A stretch of 64,000 nt of DNA from Rotaria macrura. Its lineage: Eukaryota; Rotifera; Eurotatoria; Philodinida; Philodinidae. Numbering within the stretch: the stretch's first letter is position 1; every line of letters begins with the position of its first letter. The stretch is taken from positions 1-64,000 of the forward strand of contig OENT01000359.1 of assembly GCA_900239685.1 (NCBI GenBank). The letters are read 5' to 3'. The notes under the pieces were generated by a model that made no database searches, was not told the DNA's origin, and was given only the letters and a program-made list of their open reading frames with translations. Position numbers and translations under genes: made by a program. This document shows positions 50,782-63,003 of this stretch, one piece after another.

Positions 50782-53700
50782 TCCTTTAATGATTGTAGGT
50801 GTTGAAGATGATGTAATAAACGTCGATGATAATTTCACGGATAATCAATAGAATGGATTTATTAGTATTATTGCAGTAGTAATAAAATTAGAACTTTTTT
50901 TTTTCAATAGAGCTGCTCCTTCAATTATTACTTTAGTCACATGTTATAATCATAAAAAGAGCCCAGATATTGTCTTCTTTCAATTGAGAGATGGATGATG
51001 ATGATGATAATTCGTGTATATTGAAAAGAGACAGACGTGTATACAACTGCACTTCTTTTTTTTATGATTTAATGTTCGTATCAAATAACAGTTTCTCTTT
51101 TTTTGCGATAAATCGTCAAGAGCAAGAGAAGAGAGAGAGACAGAGCAAGGATGCAGAGGTAAGTCATTTTCATTGGTTACGAAAAAAAATTATATTATTG
51201 GTTAAGAACTAACGGGAGGAAAAAGAAATGTATATTTTAACTATAAGTGAAGTGAATCGTTGACGTATTACGGTTATGATTCAAAAAAAGAACATGTAAA
51301 AAGAAGATCTATTTTTTTCTTTCTATTGATAATTGTATTTCGGATTAATATGTATAGTAGTTAGATTGAATTGAAAATGTAATTATACGAGTTGCCGACT
51401 GAATGTGATTTTGAGAAAGATATTTCTTTTATTATCTAAAACATTCTACATTGATCGATAAGCAGAGAGTGATATCTTAGTTTTTGACGATACGTGAGTG
51501 TTTAAAATGGTAAATATAATTTCTTGTAACTGTGCCGACTTTTTTAATATGAATATATTTTTATTGAATATGAACATTTATTTACATTCCATACGAACTT
51601 GATTCGAACACTAACGAATTCTCCTGTGATTTTACTGCTCTTCTAAAGTTTTCCTTTTTGTCACTTACAGTCTTAGTTCAAAAACAAATGTTACTTATGA
51701 AGTTTTTCAATTATAGAAAGTTCAACATAAATCATATTTTTAATAAAACCGACAGCCTGTGTATGACAAATCCATTTCGTAACATCCTTGATAAATATAT
51801 TGATCATCCATAGAAAAATTTTTTCCAAATTTAAGTAGATAAATAATGAGAATCATTTAGAGCAAGATCTACCATTATTTGAATCGAAAACATTTTCTTT
51901 ATTCTAGTGTCAAACTTTAACTTGTTTCAATTGCTTACTAGCCTACATGTATTTCTAAATCGACTCAACTAAGCTCAAAATGTTTCGATTAACTTTATGC
52001 ATCTTTCAACATCATGGATGATGATGGTTGCCGTGAAACAACTCAGTTTCGTAACTTTTCTCTTTGCTTGGCTTGTATTTATTTGATTTTTATTGCGTTT
52101 CATTCTTCAATCTATGTGTGTTACCAAGGTTTGACAAATAAGAAACATATAGAGAACAGAGAGTAACGAAATAGATTGGATTTTGTTTTAGCTAAAAGTC
52201 GGACAAAAGGCCATGTCATCTTCAACAAGTTTTCATCATGTATTCTGATGAGAATTCTCTTTTGATATGAGTTTTAAATTACAGATAAGATTCATGAAAG
52301 AAGCAAAGCAAATGAAACATATTGCACAATGGAGAACCTTGAGAAGAAGAAAAAAAGAACAAGAATGTAATTGAGTAACGAAAATAGATGTAAAGAAAAA
52401 ATATGGAAGTCTTGATAAAAATTTTCAAATTTTTTATGACATATTCGTAGTCTAGAGAGAGAGAGTATCAGGGAATTATAATTTTTTTTTAAACAGCTAC
52501 CTTCTGAATTCACTTACAGTGAAGATTGTGGTGTAAAATCAAGATTTGATTTTTTCCCTTTTATTCCTTTGTTTTGTTGCTTAAGTTAAAGTTGTATTGT
52601 GCTTTTACAATCTGTAGATCAGTTAGAAATGAAAAATTTTCTATTATGATAAGATGCAACGTTGGAGATCTCTTTTCACAAACAGTAGCACACATACAAT
52701 ATAAAAAATCATATATGGGATATATGAGTCATAGATATTCTTCTATTTATTGTATATTTTAAGATTCAGATCGAATCAAACTGTAATAGACAAACATTCT
52801 CTTTTTTTTTTATAATATCAAGTACTTTTATATTGATTGATTCCGTTCGATGTTCAATCACAGTACACTTGAAAAGATAAGCATTCTTTTATGTGATTTA
52901 ATTGTATTGTCATTCTTGTATTTATTTTCTTTTTTTTTTTGTTGCGTACATGGTGCCTCTCTACCTTCTGTCTAATTATTACTTATATTGCACTATTAGT
53001 TTCTATTTTACTAACAAATAAAAAGCAATCTGTTGTAGAAGTTAAAATAGCATTGATGGGAATCATCTGATGATCTTATTAGAACATCATATTTATCACA
53101 TTTAAGGCTAATTATGAATCTATATGTCTACGTCTAATTTCTATCCAAAAAGAAAATCAAGTTCATTGATTGATTCTATTGATAGCTTGAGCTTATTGTC
53201 ACTTGTGTGATGGTAAGATTTAACTGCTCCACCTTGGGTTTTTTTGTTGTAATCACACCTTAGTGTGACCAATCACATGAATTTATTCTGTATTCATTTT
53301 AATTGATTCGACGTCTTGTCTCAATTGGCATACGATATGCATACGCATATGCATATGTATATATATATATATGTATGAAAAGTCAAACTGTGCATAAAAT
53401 TGATACCATTCATATTTAATGGAGTTAAAACAAATATATTAATACTTGTCTTAATGTCACTTTGGAAATATTAGGAATAGAAACTTTATTTTCTGATATA
53501 ATTAATATACAGACAAAAAGAAAAATAACAGGTAAAGAGTGAGAACGGTTGAATCGCAGCAAACAATATCACAGATAGGAAAAAATGCTAATGATGCACA
53601 GTTAGTATGTTTGAAGAAACTATTGGTTCGACGAAATGTGAATTAGTAATAAGACAAGAGAATACAAAAAATAAATAATAAGTGTCGATAAAAAATAGCA

Positions 53701-54009
53701 TGTTGTCGTTTTCTTCTTTCAAAACATAAGTTTTTTCTTTTCATTTATCATTTTGAAATAGAAAACTTCATGCAGCATCTAATACCAATCGGATGAAATA
53801 AAAACTTAGCCATGCAAAAGAACGAATTTCACTACTTTATGATTTTCTTCTTTTTTTTTTTTAATTTCCCAGCTTATTAGTTTTAAATAATTTTCGAAAA
53901 AATACTTTCGCTTGTAATTGAGTATTTTGCAATTGAAAAATGAATTCATCGACTATGTCTGAATGATATGGAATAGTAAATAATACGGAAAAGTACGTTT
54001 ATGATTGGA
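50782..54009. other. Upstream region of Cdx, 3' flank of SH3BP5
   Basis: Roughly 3.2 kb with no recognisable gene. It contains the 5' leader exon of Cdx next to 50781, GA and TA microsatellites (for example near 51129 and 53345-53375) and AT-rich DNA. It is the natural place for Cdx regulatory elements, but I see no specific site to name. Confidence 0.6.
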
Positions 54010-55879
54010 TCAATATAAAAAAGCTTGCGATACAATATTCATCGATTGATCATGCGTACCTGTTTGTGATATTGAACTAGATGGATAAGATTCATAGACA
54101 GAAGTTAAATGACCAAGTTGTTCATCCGATAAAACATGAAGCGTTTCTGTATGAACATTTGGATTATCTGTTAGTCTTGATGTATAAAGTGAGAATCCTT
54201 TTCGATTATTATTAACTACTGTACTTGTTTGCTGTACTGGATCAGTGATGATAGTTGGACGTGGTGCGTCTTTTGAACAAAGAATGAATTGATTATTAAT
54301 TTCATCGGTTGCATACATTGTTTCATCAGAATCGGATGGCACGTGGTCATTTTGATTAGTAAATACTCCAGCTGGTAACGTTTCAGTACGAAGTAAGCAT
54401 GAACGAAGTACATCATTTGAATGACGTATTTGTTTTTCTATCACTTGATTACTAGTTGAAATACATGTTGATGAAGGTGGCGTCTAAAAATAGAAAAAAC
54501 ATGAATACTATTCCTGTTTTCTTTTGTGAGAAACTGAAAATAGACAGATCATACTGTTGTTTCTTGTTGTTCAGATTTATTTGAAATTTCTTCTCCAGTT
54601 GTGTTTTGAAATTTTTTTCGTTTACGTTGCTCATGAATTTCATTACTAATACGTTCAAGACTTCTTAATGATTCTTGGTATTTACTTTTAGCTTCATGAA
54701 CACAATTTTCGAGGCCAGAAACTTTTCGTTTTTGAAACTGAAGTTAATAAAAATAGATTTGAAGAAAAAAAATAATAATACGTAAATCTCTTTCGTGTGA
54801 ATATGTTAATAATGCAATATTATTTTCATCCGTTTAAATAACACTAATCAAATCATTCCAAGTAATTATGTATTACTCTTGGAAAAGATTTGCATAGGTT
54901 TTTTCTTTGGTTTCGAAATTTTCTCAAAGTCTCTATGTAACTTACATCCAATTCTTTATGATATTCGGCTTTTTTCTCATAATAAGGTCTGTAAAAAGAA
55001 ACAACGATATTTTTCTCGTTTATGTATAAGAATTTTTCGCACTTGGATTTAGTAATGGATTTTTGTAAATCTTTTTGTAATTTTAAAACAACTTGTTCTA
55101 TATCGAAACAGATTCGTTCACAATATTGTTGATCTAAGTCAGATTGAAATTTGTCTTGTTCTGCACTATCAGCCTTTGAGAAAAAATAAAAATATCCTTG
55201 TTCGATATGAATTTCAAAGTTAAATTATTATTTCAATCAACTTTTGCAATAGCTTGAGAATATGTTTCATTCCATGTTGTTGCATTTTGATGTGATCTTT
55301 CAGCTTCATCAATAAAATCGGCCTTCGTAAATAAAATTTAACGAAAATGAAAATTAAATTAAATTAATTTTTATTTTACTGAAGCAATTGCTATTTCTTT
55401 AGCAGCAACGTGTAAAGCTTGTGCACATTCAAATCGATGTTTAGCTTTAATCAATTTATCTTTCGCATCTCGAAGTTTAATACGAGCATCATAATAATTT
55501 CGTGCTTGATATACAGATTCACCAATGGATTTTTCTAATTGATGTAATTCTTTTTCGGATGTTTGTTTAAAGTCATTGAATATTTTTCGTGCTTCCTGAG
55601 AACACACAACAAATACAATATGAATATATTCTTTGTTTGTTTGTTATTGAAAATTTACATCGAGTTGAAGTTCTAATTGATTGATAGATTCATTGGCATG
55701 ATTTAATCGTTCCAATTCGATCTGTATTTTATCGAGAACAATCATGCATAAAAGAAAAGCAGTTAGAAATTTAGAAATAAAATATCAACCTGAATTCGAG
55801 GATCGAGTTCATCATCTTCATCACATGTTGAGTTCGAGTCTAGAGTTGCCTCATGCTGAATATCGGACGAATGATCCAT
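54010..55879 (-). CDS. SH3BP5: SH3BP5 family coiled-coil Rab11 exchange factor
   Basis: Eight exons: 55790-55879, 55659-55721, 55380-55595, 55242-55322, 55043-55173, 54946-54988, 54555-54737, 54010-54483, encoding 426 residues; human SH3BP5 is 455. The first 260 residues are a heptad-rich coiled coil. Family landmarks are LDPRIQxELERLN (about 25-36), IGESVYQARNYYDAR, KHRFECAQALHVAAKE, a second RxxITKSKPYYEKKAEYH and SLRSLERISNEIHEQR. These form the long antiparallel helices that open Rab11. The tail (about 270-426) is disordered and Ser/Thr-rich. The protein acts on recycling endosomes and, in vertebrates, also docks JNK on mitochondria. Its ATG lies six bases past a strong acceptor (TTGTTTTATAG) and 113 bp after the stop of the SIRT6-PMVK frame, suggesting an operon. 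Confidence 0.92.
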
Positions 55880-55992
55880 GCATAATCTATAAAACAAAAT
55901 AAGACAAAAAGATACTTTCATTTAATCTCATCATTAGTATTTTCTAGTGAAAATTATACAACAAATAGACAAAACAAAAGCAGGAAATTATA
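55880..55992 (-). promoter_or_regulatory. 113-bp intercistronic spacer with trans-splice-like acceptor
   Basis: Reading the minus strand from the PMVK stop, the spacer ends in TTTGTCTTATTTTGTTTTATAG followed by ATTATGC and the SH3BP5 start. The polypyrimidine tract is excellent, and there is no room for an upstream SH3BP5 exon unless it lies inside or beyond the neighbouring gene. Confidence 0.6.
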
Positions 55993-58900
55993 TTAAGAAT
56001 TAATTATTTTCATCAGATCATCTATTTGTTCATTGCAATTGTCTTGTTCATTATTGGAAAAAATAAAAGACCATTGAATATTTTTATCTAACTGATCTTC
56101 TAATTCAACATTATCAGATTCAATTTGAAAATTCCATCCACGTTTTTGTCGTACTTCATTCGATGCATCAATACGAACCATTAATAAACGTTCAGAAAAA
56201 TAGTTTTTGAAAAATTCAATCTCTGCATACGATGTAATACCACCAATAATCCATATTGGATGTGATAAACATAAATGATCATTGTGCTCAATTATCATTC
56301 GACAAAATATTGTTGGATCTTGACGACATTTTTCTTCGGCCCATCTAAAATAAAATTTATAACGTAGAAGTTCATCATTCCCGCTAATCATAGATATTAG
56401 TACAACGCCTTTAGAAACAAGAAGTGAGATAGGATCTATCTACTGTTACTGATAATAAGTAGATTGTTTTATTCCATCTATTTCGAAGCACATATTTTCA
56501 CAGTAATTTGATCTGATACATCTTTAATACAATACACAAGCATTTCAGAGATTAAAACACGATTCGATTTCTATACAATTGACTACATATCTCGGTAAGA
56601 TGTGCTAGTTTCTAGATTTAAATTAGCAATCAATATATCTCGTAATTTTGAGATGACTGTCATGGCGAACTAAAGGACTATTATTGAAAAAATTGTCGGC
56701 GCACACATAGATAAAATTTTGAATTTTATGAGAATTTAAAAACTAACATACTTAGTCATGCTTTTTTGCCATGTATCCGATGACTCTTCATTATGTATTT
56801 TTGCGTATTCGAATTTCACGTGTTGATTTATAGCTAATAGTAACGCAGAAAGCTGTACGCTTAATTTTGTACCAATATAATCTCTTCCTGATTTAGGTTT
56901 ACCATGAAGAAGAATAATTTTTTTGACATGAGAATATTTCGATGGATTCATTGAAATCAATCTATAATTAATACGAAAATGAAAACAACATAGTTTCACT
57001 ATCTTTTTTTCATTGCATACGTACTTGTCGTCACAATCTAAATTTAACTTTTCTAAAATGTATTTCAGAACATGATCACATCGCTCATGAATAATTAGAT
57101 TAGCTAATGAATCTAATGATGTCTTCTGTAAATTAACGATGACTAATTTTCCACCGTTCTTCTTAGTTTTTCTAGGCAGATCACGACAAGGACGAATTTG
57201 TAATGAAGTTCCCAAACATATACATAGATCTGCACGTCTAAAGCAATAAGAACATGAGGAACACACATACATAATTTTTAATTATTGAGCTCATTGAATT
57301 TTACTGACGAACAATGTTGTTCTGACAAGTTGAGTGCTAATTCCGGTAGAGGATCTTCCCAATCAAGAACCGTATCACGTAGTTTTCCACGGCACGATAG
57401 ATTTTTGTTGCGACCTTTCATTAAATTGCAAACATTACCTGTTCGCTTACGACAATAGGAGCCAATACTTTTCGGGCGTATAACCTAAATAAAATAAGAG
57501 AAGCAATTTGCATAGTCGAGATATTGGAAATTTAGAGAAATGAAATGTGAGTTAGTCCATCTGTATTGTATATCAATATCGTTTTCTGTGATTTGCGTAG
57601 AGTTAGGTGTAAGAAAACGTAGTTCGAGTCCATTCATCGAAGAAGATTCTAAATTTCATCCTCATTGCTTTAAAACCATACACTAGCTCTTCGTATGGTC
57701 GACATTTCTGAATCAGTAACATGTACTTTATGCCATCGACTGGCTAAAATCTTTATGAACAATTATTCTACCTAGTTTCACAGGAAATCATTAACTAGTT
57801 CGTGTTCGGTATTCATATCACGAAATAGATAGTATATGAAATGTACAAATACGTGTGAGAATATATTATATCGCTATTATACTGTCGTCAGAGAATGCTC
57901 GAAGGTGTATCGTGTGATTTCAATGGTTTGTCTCAATGCATTTGTTACACATACTTACTGTCTATCCTTTACTATGAAACGTCTTTTATTCATGACTAAA
58001 TTCAAAGTAATTTATTGTATTAAATGCGTGTCTTTGAAAACATGAAATACGAATCTCGAATATGTTGTTTAATGTCGAAGAAGGTCTTTATGTAAATGAT
58101 GATTATCAAGTATAAAACGTATGTTTGCTTTGATCGATAGGCAAATACTTTATTACTTTTTTCGTTTTTATGTCCCAAATCTTTTTTTTTATCGATCCTG
58201 TTGAATCGATAAAAGATATTTGAAAAATAACATACAAAAAATAATACATAAGATTTCTATTAACATAATATGAACACTGAGCATAAAAAGTACGAAGAAT
58301 CTATCTTAAGATTATCACTCATATCTATGATTGACTTCAGTTAACATTTTACGATTGAGACAATATTCATTCAATAAGTAACATACATAATTCAAGAATG
58401 AATTTGTTTTTCAAACGTTTGTTCTTGTGATCTGAAAACTTTAGTGAGCTTTTCTCAAAAACTAAACTCTTGATAGTTGCTACAAGTCATAGGAGAACTT
58501 GTCGGAAAATACTTTATGAACACAGTTCGGTGAACATTTTATGATTTCTAGTATTTCTTTCCTACTTTTTATTCTTGTTGAAGGTCTATGATGGATTAGC
58601 AAAGAATCTTCTTATGCGGCTTCTCAATTCTTTACAATTTAAAAAATCAAGGCAAATCATGTTAATGAAATTCTTCAATATTATTCGAAAAAAAAGTTTC
58701 TGAAAATCAAGCAAACCTGTGCACGACAAACTTCACACTCTTCTGAAAAAACATTTCCATGTAATTCAGCTAATTTCTCTATTGGAAATCCTGATCGATG
58801 ATGAAGACCATCAATATTTTGACTGATGAGAAAATGTACATAATTATTTTCTTCTAATTTACATAGAGCTCGATGTGTATACGTTGGTACAGCTTTATCA

Positions 58901-59298
58901 AAGCTAGTGTTGAATGTTGGTTTTTCACCTCGTTTTTCTAATGTCCATACACCTAAAAATAAGTTTCCATGTAAAAGAAAAACAACAAGTGTATTTTAGG
59001 TTTTCTCTTGAAATAAATCTACCATTGGGTCCTCGAAAATCTGGAATACCAGCATCTGTTGATATACCAGCACCAGTAATGACAACTGTGTGACGACTTT
59101 GGCGAATCATTTGTTCGAATTCATCTAGTTTGACTATAAAGCGAATAATAATTTTCTCATTACTATACCAACAAAAAACGAACTAGAAAATCAAAAACGT
59201 TTACTTTTTAAATCATCCGGCTTTTCATTAAACTCAGGCATGCCAACTTTGCCTTTATGTGGAAAATAAGAGAGACTTTCAGCATAGGATAAACTCAT
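55993..59298 (-). CDS. SIRT6-phosphomevalonate kinase fusion protein
   Basis: Seven exons: 59205-59298, 59023-59133, 58717-58952, 57309-57484, 57025-57237, 56752-56961, 55993-56344. They give 463 residues with no stop between the two halves. Residues 1-276 are SIRT6: N-terminus [23 protein letters not shown] loop GAGIST (52-57), [11 protein letters not shown], catalytic His133, zinc cysteines 141, 144, 166 and 178, [12 protein letters not shown] and GTSLQIRP. Residues 282-463 are animal-type PMVK, nearly the full length of that enzyme (human 192): P-loop GKPKSGRD (297-304), [22 protein letters not shown] and RQKRGW. SIRT6 removes acyl groups from histone H3 using NAD; PMVK makes mevalonate 5-diphosphate. 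The C-terminal tail usual in SIRT6 is replaced by PMVK. The junction intron is 63 bp and also open in frame. Intron 3 is 1.2 kb. A downstream internal PMVK start (Met281) cannot be excluded. Confidence 0.88.
57485..58716 (-). other. Large intron inside the sirtuin domain (1.2 kb)
   Basis: Non-coding sequence between the exon ending in CEVCRAQ and the exon starting VIRPKSIG. No gene or obvious repeat is seen. It is the largest intron of the fusion gene. Confidence 0.75.
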
Positions 59299-62200
59299 TT
59301 TTTGCAAAACTTATTTCCTAATGATGCACTAATTAATTGATCAGTCAATCATATGAACACGATGTATTATTATTTCTCAGCTATATGGTCGACACATAAA
59401 TAAAATGACAACAACGATACAGAGATGTCGCTATGAACAAGACTCATTTGCATAGTTATATATTTTTCTTAAAAGCCTGTATAAATTACTGATATCATTA
59501 GCTGTAGCACAAATATTCCTCAAATAAAATTATAATTTTCAATCGGATGTAACCTATGATATCATAAAAGAAAGTAACTCCACGGGAGGTGTAGCACCAA
59601 ATAAACATTTTTTCTGAGTGAATTCATAAGAACTTATTTTACATTAGTAAAATAATCTTCTATCTGACATCGTTCGATTGACGGCAACTGAGTCTTATTA
59701 ATAAAGACTGATACACTTTAAAAATGAAAGAAAAAATACTGTTTTATACTCTTTTCTTGCGATGCGTATTTTTACTTCAGAACTATGGTTTCAAAGAATC
59801 ACAATGATCTCAATCAAATGTACAGCAAAGCATAAAAAAATATTGCCAACACATTCCATGGAAAAATTGAATATTCAATGCAAGGACGGAGTCTGAATTT
59901 TTCCGAAGTGACGCCTATCCCACTTTTTTCTGATGCGGAATGTTTCGAGCGGCAGGAAAGTCGCCAGGATAGAACCAGTAAAGTGGTTCTAAACTCGACT
60001 GGAAATGGGCACGGAAATTCTATCTTGAACCGATCGGAGTCTAAAAAGATTCTAGCGCAACGCAGAGGGGTCTGGGTAGAGTCCCAGTCCGAAACATTGC
60101 CATCGATCGAGTTTGAATCCAAAAGTTGTTGGGCTTGATGGGTTCTAGACGAGAGTTGATTCCCTCACTTGAGAAATTTTCGTGTTTTTCTCAGCTAATT
60201 TCCAGAGTTTTATTCGCTTGTTTTGTTCACCAATGATCAAACAATTGCTCGAGCTTCTCTCATGGGATTCGTTAAATTTTTGGAAACATATTCAAATAAG
60301 TCTTTTCCCTTGTCGAAACACTTCCACATTACGAGAGACCTTCTTTTTACTCATTTTTGATAACGATTTGCAGAAAACATTTACATTGATGCCATTATAT
60401 GTAAATCACAAAATAGAAAAAGATAACTATGTGTGTGTGTGTAGGGTGGGGGCCTTGATCCTTCTAAAAACATCGCTGCTTTCATGAAATAACATGTTTT
60501 TATTGATAGTAGTCAACCAAAATTGATTCATTTTTTGTTAAAAATAACGGAAGGCAGAAATGAAATTTTGCTTTATAGGATTAATTACTAGGACCCTTTC
60601 AATATCTATAGGATTGCCTGTTCTGATATTCCATGATTATAATACTGGATAGATTTCTCTAATTGTCTGATATATACTTATTTAAACTTTATCATTATTT
60701 GTCACAGCATAGCTGGCTATGTCTACAGACAAATTCATCTTTGAGAGAATATGAGTGATGCCACTATAGAAATGTGAACGGTTAAGAGAGTTGGAAAATA
60801 AAAAGGAAAAGTTTCCCGAACTCCCTAGAGCAGTACATTATTGTTAAAGTGACCACATGCTGATGTCAATTTTGTCAGGACCAATACAACTAAATAAACG
60901 ACAGCCAAATCGACAAGAAAATAGAGATATGTATACTGCTAATCTTCAATCAGATTTCAATTGTCGCAAGCAATCTCCTATAGAAATGTCAGACTTGAGT
61001 TTTTAATCACGAATTAAACTCAAAATCTTTCCATTTCGACAATGGTGAGCTTATATGAATTAACAAGCAAAATTGTTAGTTTCGTGTCACTATAAAGACG
61101 TGTCGAAAACTTGTCTTCCATTAGGATGTGGACTCATTCATCATGAAATATTTCGAAGAAGGTTTACAAGAGAATTCTGAATCAATTGACAATATCCAGA
61201 AAACAATACGTTACGTACCATTCTAATCACAATTGTATTGTATCACAGTATGTTTTTTACTAATAATGTACTATAATGATTTCTCGTTGAATTGAGACAA
61301 GTTGTCACCGTCTTCTTCAACAAAACAAAAACCACAAACAATTTTATATGTTATGACTGCTGTAGGATAAAATTTCTAACAACATATAAGCTATTAAAAC
61401 CAATGAACATGACTGTCAAAATCAATCCTAAAGTAACTACTCCCCTGAATTATCAAACATTCAAAACGCAGCTCCACTCAAATGACATGATCTAAAACGA
61501 ATTTTTCTCCTCGACTCTATGATTAGAAGACAAACAAACATTGGAAGAATTTTGTCGTCTTTTGACAATCGAAATTAAAAATCTTGTTGGCGCATGTGCT
61601 TTTTAACATAGGTGATATTTCATTCGAGAGAAACTCTCGTTGGAACGCTTCAAATATTCAATATCCTTCTTCTAGCTTGTAATAACTAATTAGTTTCTCA
61701 CATACATTTTGTCTCGAACTACTGGCCAATGGCTTCTTCTTCACTGTATGACCATTTTTTGATACTCGAAAACGATGCAATAAATTAAGCTGAGATTTAG
61801 CAAACATTCAGCAGACACAAGTTTTCAATAGATACTTGTTGGTAGATCTTAGATTGACCTAAGATTTTACGTCGATTACGTACGACACTAGATCTACTGT
61901 ATTCATTTATATCAAATATTTCGTTGAAGAAGGATAACAGTCGATCTCAAAGTAACCATGATAGAACTGTTTCTAGAAGTTCGTCATAACGAATACAAAT
62001 TCTTTCCAATTTTGTTTACAATACTGTACCTGTTCTTTTTGCTAAAATTTCATTAAACATTTCAAAACATATCGTCCATATTATCGAGTCATGAAAATAT
62101 CAACTTGTATTTATATTTGAATGATTTTTCAGCAATCAAACATGCACCACCAATATGTTTGTGTAGAAAAAAGATTATTCATCTTCTCACTATCTCATCG

Positions 62201-62765
62201 TATGAAAGTTTTCCATTTAGTTCAAAACTTCATTTTGATTTACCATCGATTAATGATTTCCTATGGTATATTTTTCTCTTATTAATTAACATAATCAACA
62301 CGACAAAAATAGCGGTTTCATACAGATCGTTATGTACATAGATGCAAGTAAAAAGCATACACAACAAAAACAACAACAATAAGAACAACAACAACAACAA
62401 AGAAAGGTGTGACCCTAGCAATAAATAACGAGAGACAATAAGTAGACGACATATACATGATGGAAAAAACGTGACGAAAAACATGATAGGTTAACTGTAA
62501 GAAATCTGTAACCGAATGTTTTCTTTCGAATGACATTCGACTAAAAATCAAATAAATGTCAAACAAAAATGTACAAGAAAAAGAAAACAAAAACACAATG
62601 CTTAAGAAGAGATGTAAAAGAAAATTCGTGTCGAATTTTTTTATGGATTATAATTATTTAATGAAGAACACGAAAGATACCGTCGAGCTTGTTCAGTTAA
62701 ATGACGTTGATCACGTGTTTGTCCAGTCAAAATTTCCGTATAACTTGGATCATACTAAACAGACA
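59299..62765. other. Intergenic region upstream of SIRT6-PMVK
   Basis: About 3.5 kb with no recognised gene. It includes a GC-rich island at 59880-60140 and short open frames on both strands. The promoter of the fusion gene should lie next to 59298, but no core motif is distinctive. Confidence 0.6.
59880..60140. other. GC-rich island with small internal hairpins
   Basis: Base composition is close to 50% GC by eye, against about 30% around it. Frames are open on both strands (about 86 and 102 codons) without recognisable motifs. Short palindromes include AGAACCA/TGGTTCT and CTGGG/CCCAG. It may be a fragment of an inserted element or a structured RNA. Confidence 0.5.
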
Positions 62766-63003
62766 TCAAAGAATATTGAATGTTATACTGTATAGATGTT
62801 TATTTATTCGTACTCCTAGTTCTTCTTTTAGTTTTTTTGATGAATTAAATAAGTTTATCGAAAAATTTTCTCGTTTTTTAGTTTCGATAATTGTCGATTG
62901 ATATTTATCTAAGCGTTTATGTCGTCGCACAATAGTCGGCCGCACAGATGAATGATTAGATGGTTGCATCGTTGTTATTGGTTCAGGATATGCAAGAAAG
63001 TCA
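62766..63003 (-). CDS. Possible terminal exon of a gene entering from the right edge
   Basis: On the minus strand a splice acceptor (ATTTTTCTAG) is followed by 79 codons to a stop at 62766. The sequence starts DFLAYPEPITTMQPSN and is basic (RRHKRLDKYQ), with an amphipathic C-terminal half. The codon pattern resembles the confirmed genes, but no upstream exon with a matching phase was found before 64000. I do not recognise the protein. Confidence 0.35.

Noticed and set aside
60064-60125. tRNA-like B-box (GTTTGAATCC) in the GC-rich island
   Set aside because: I could not fold a cloverleaf around it and the A-box spacing does not fit; not called as tRNA or SINE.
62330-62596. Minus-strand 84-88-codon hydrophobic frames
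   Set aside because: They arise from CAA/AAC repeats on the plus strand read as Leu/Val runs; no other evidence.
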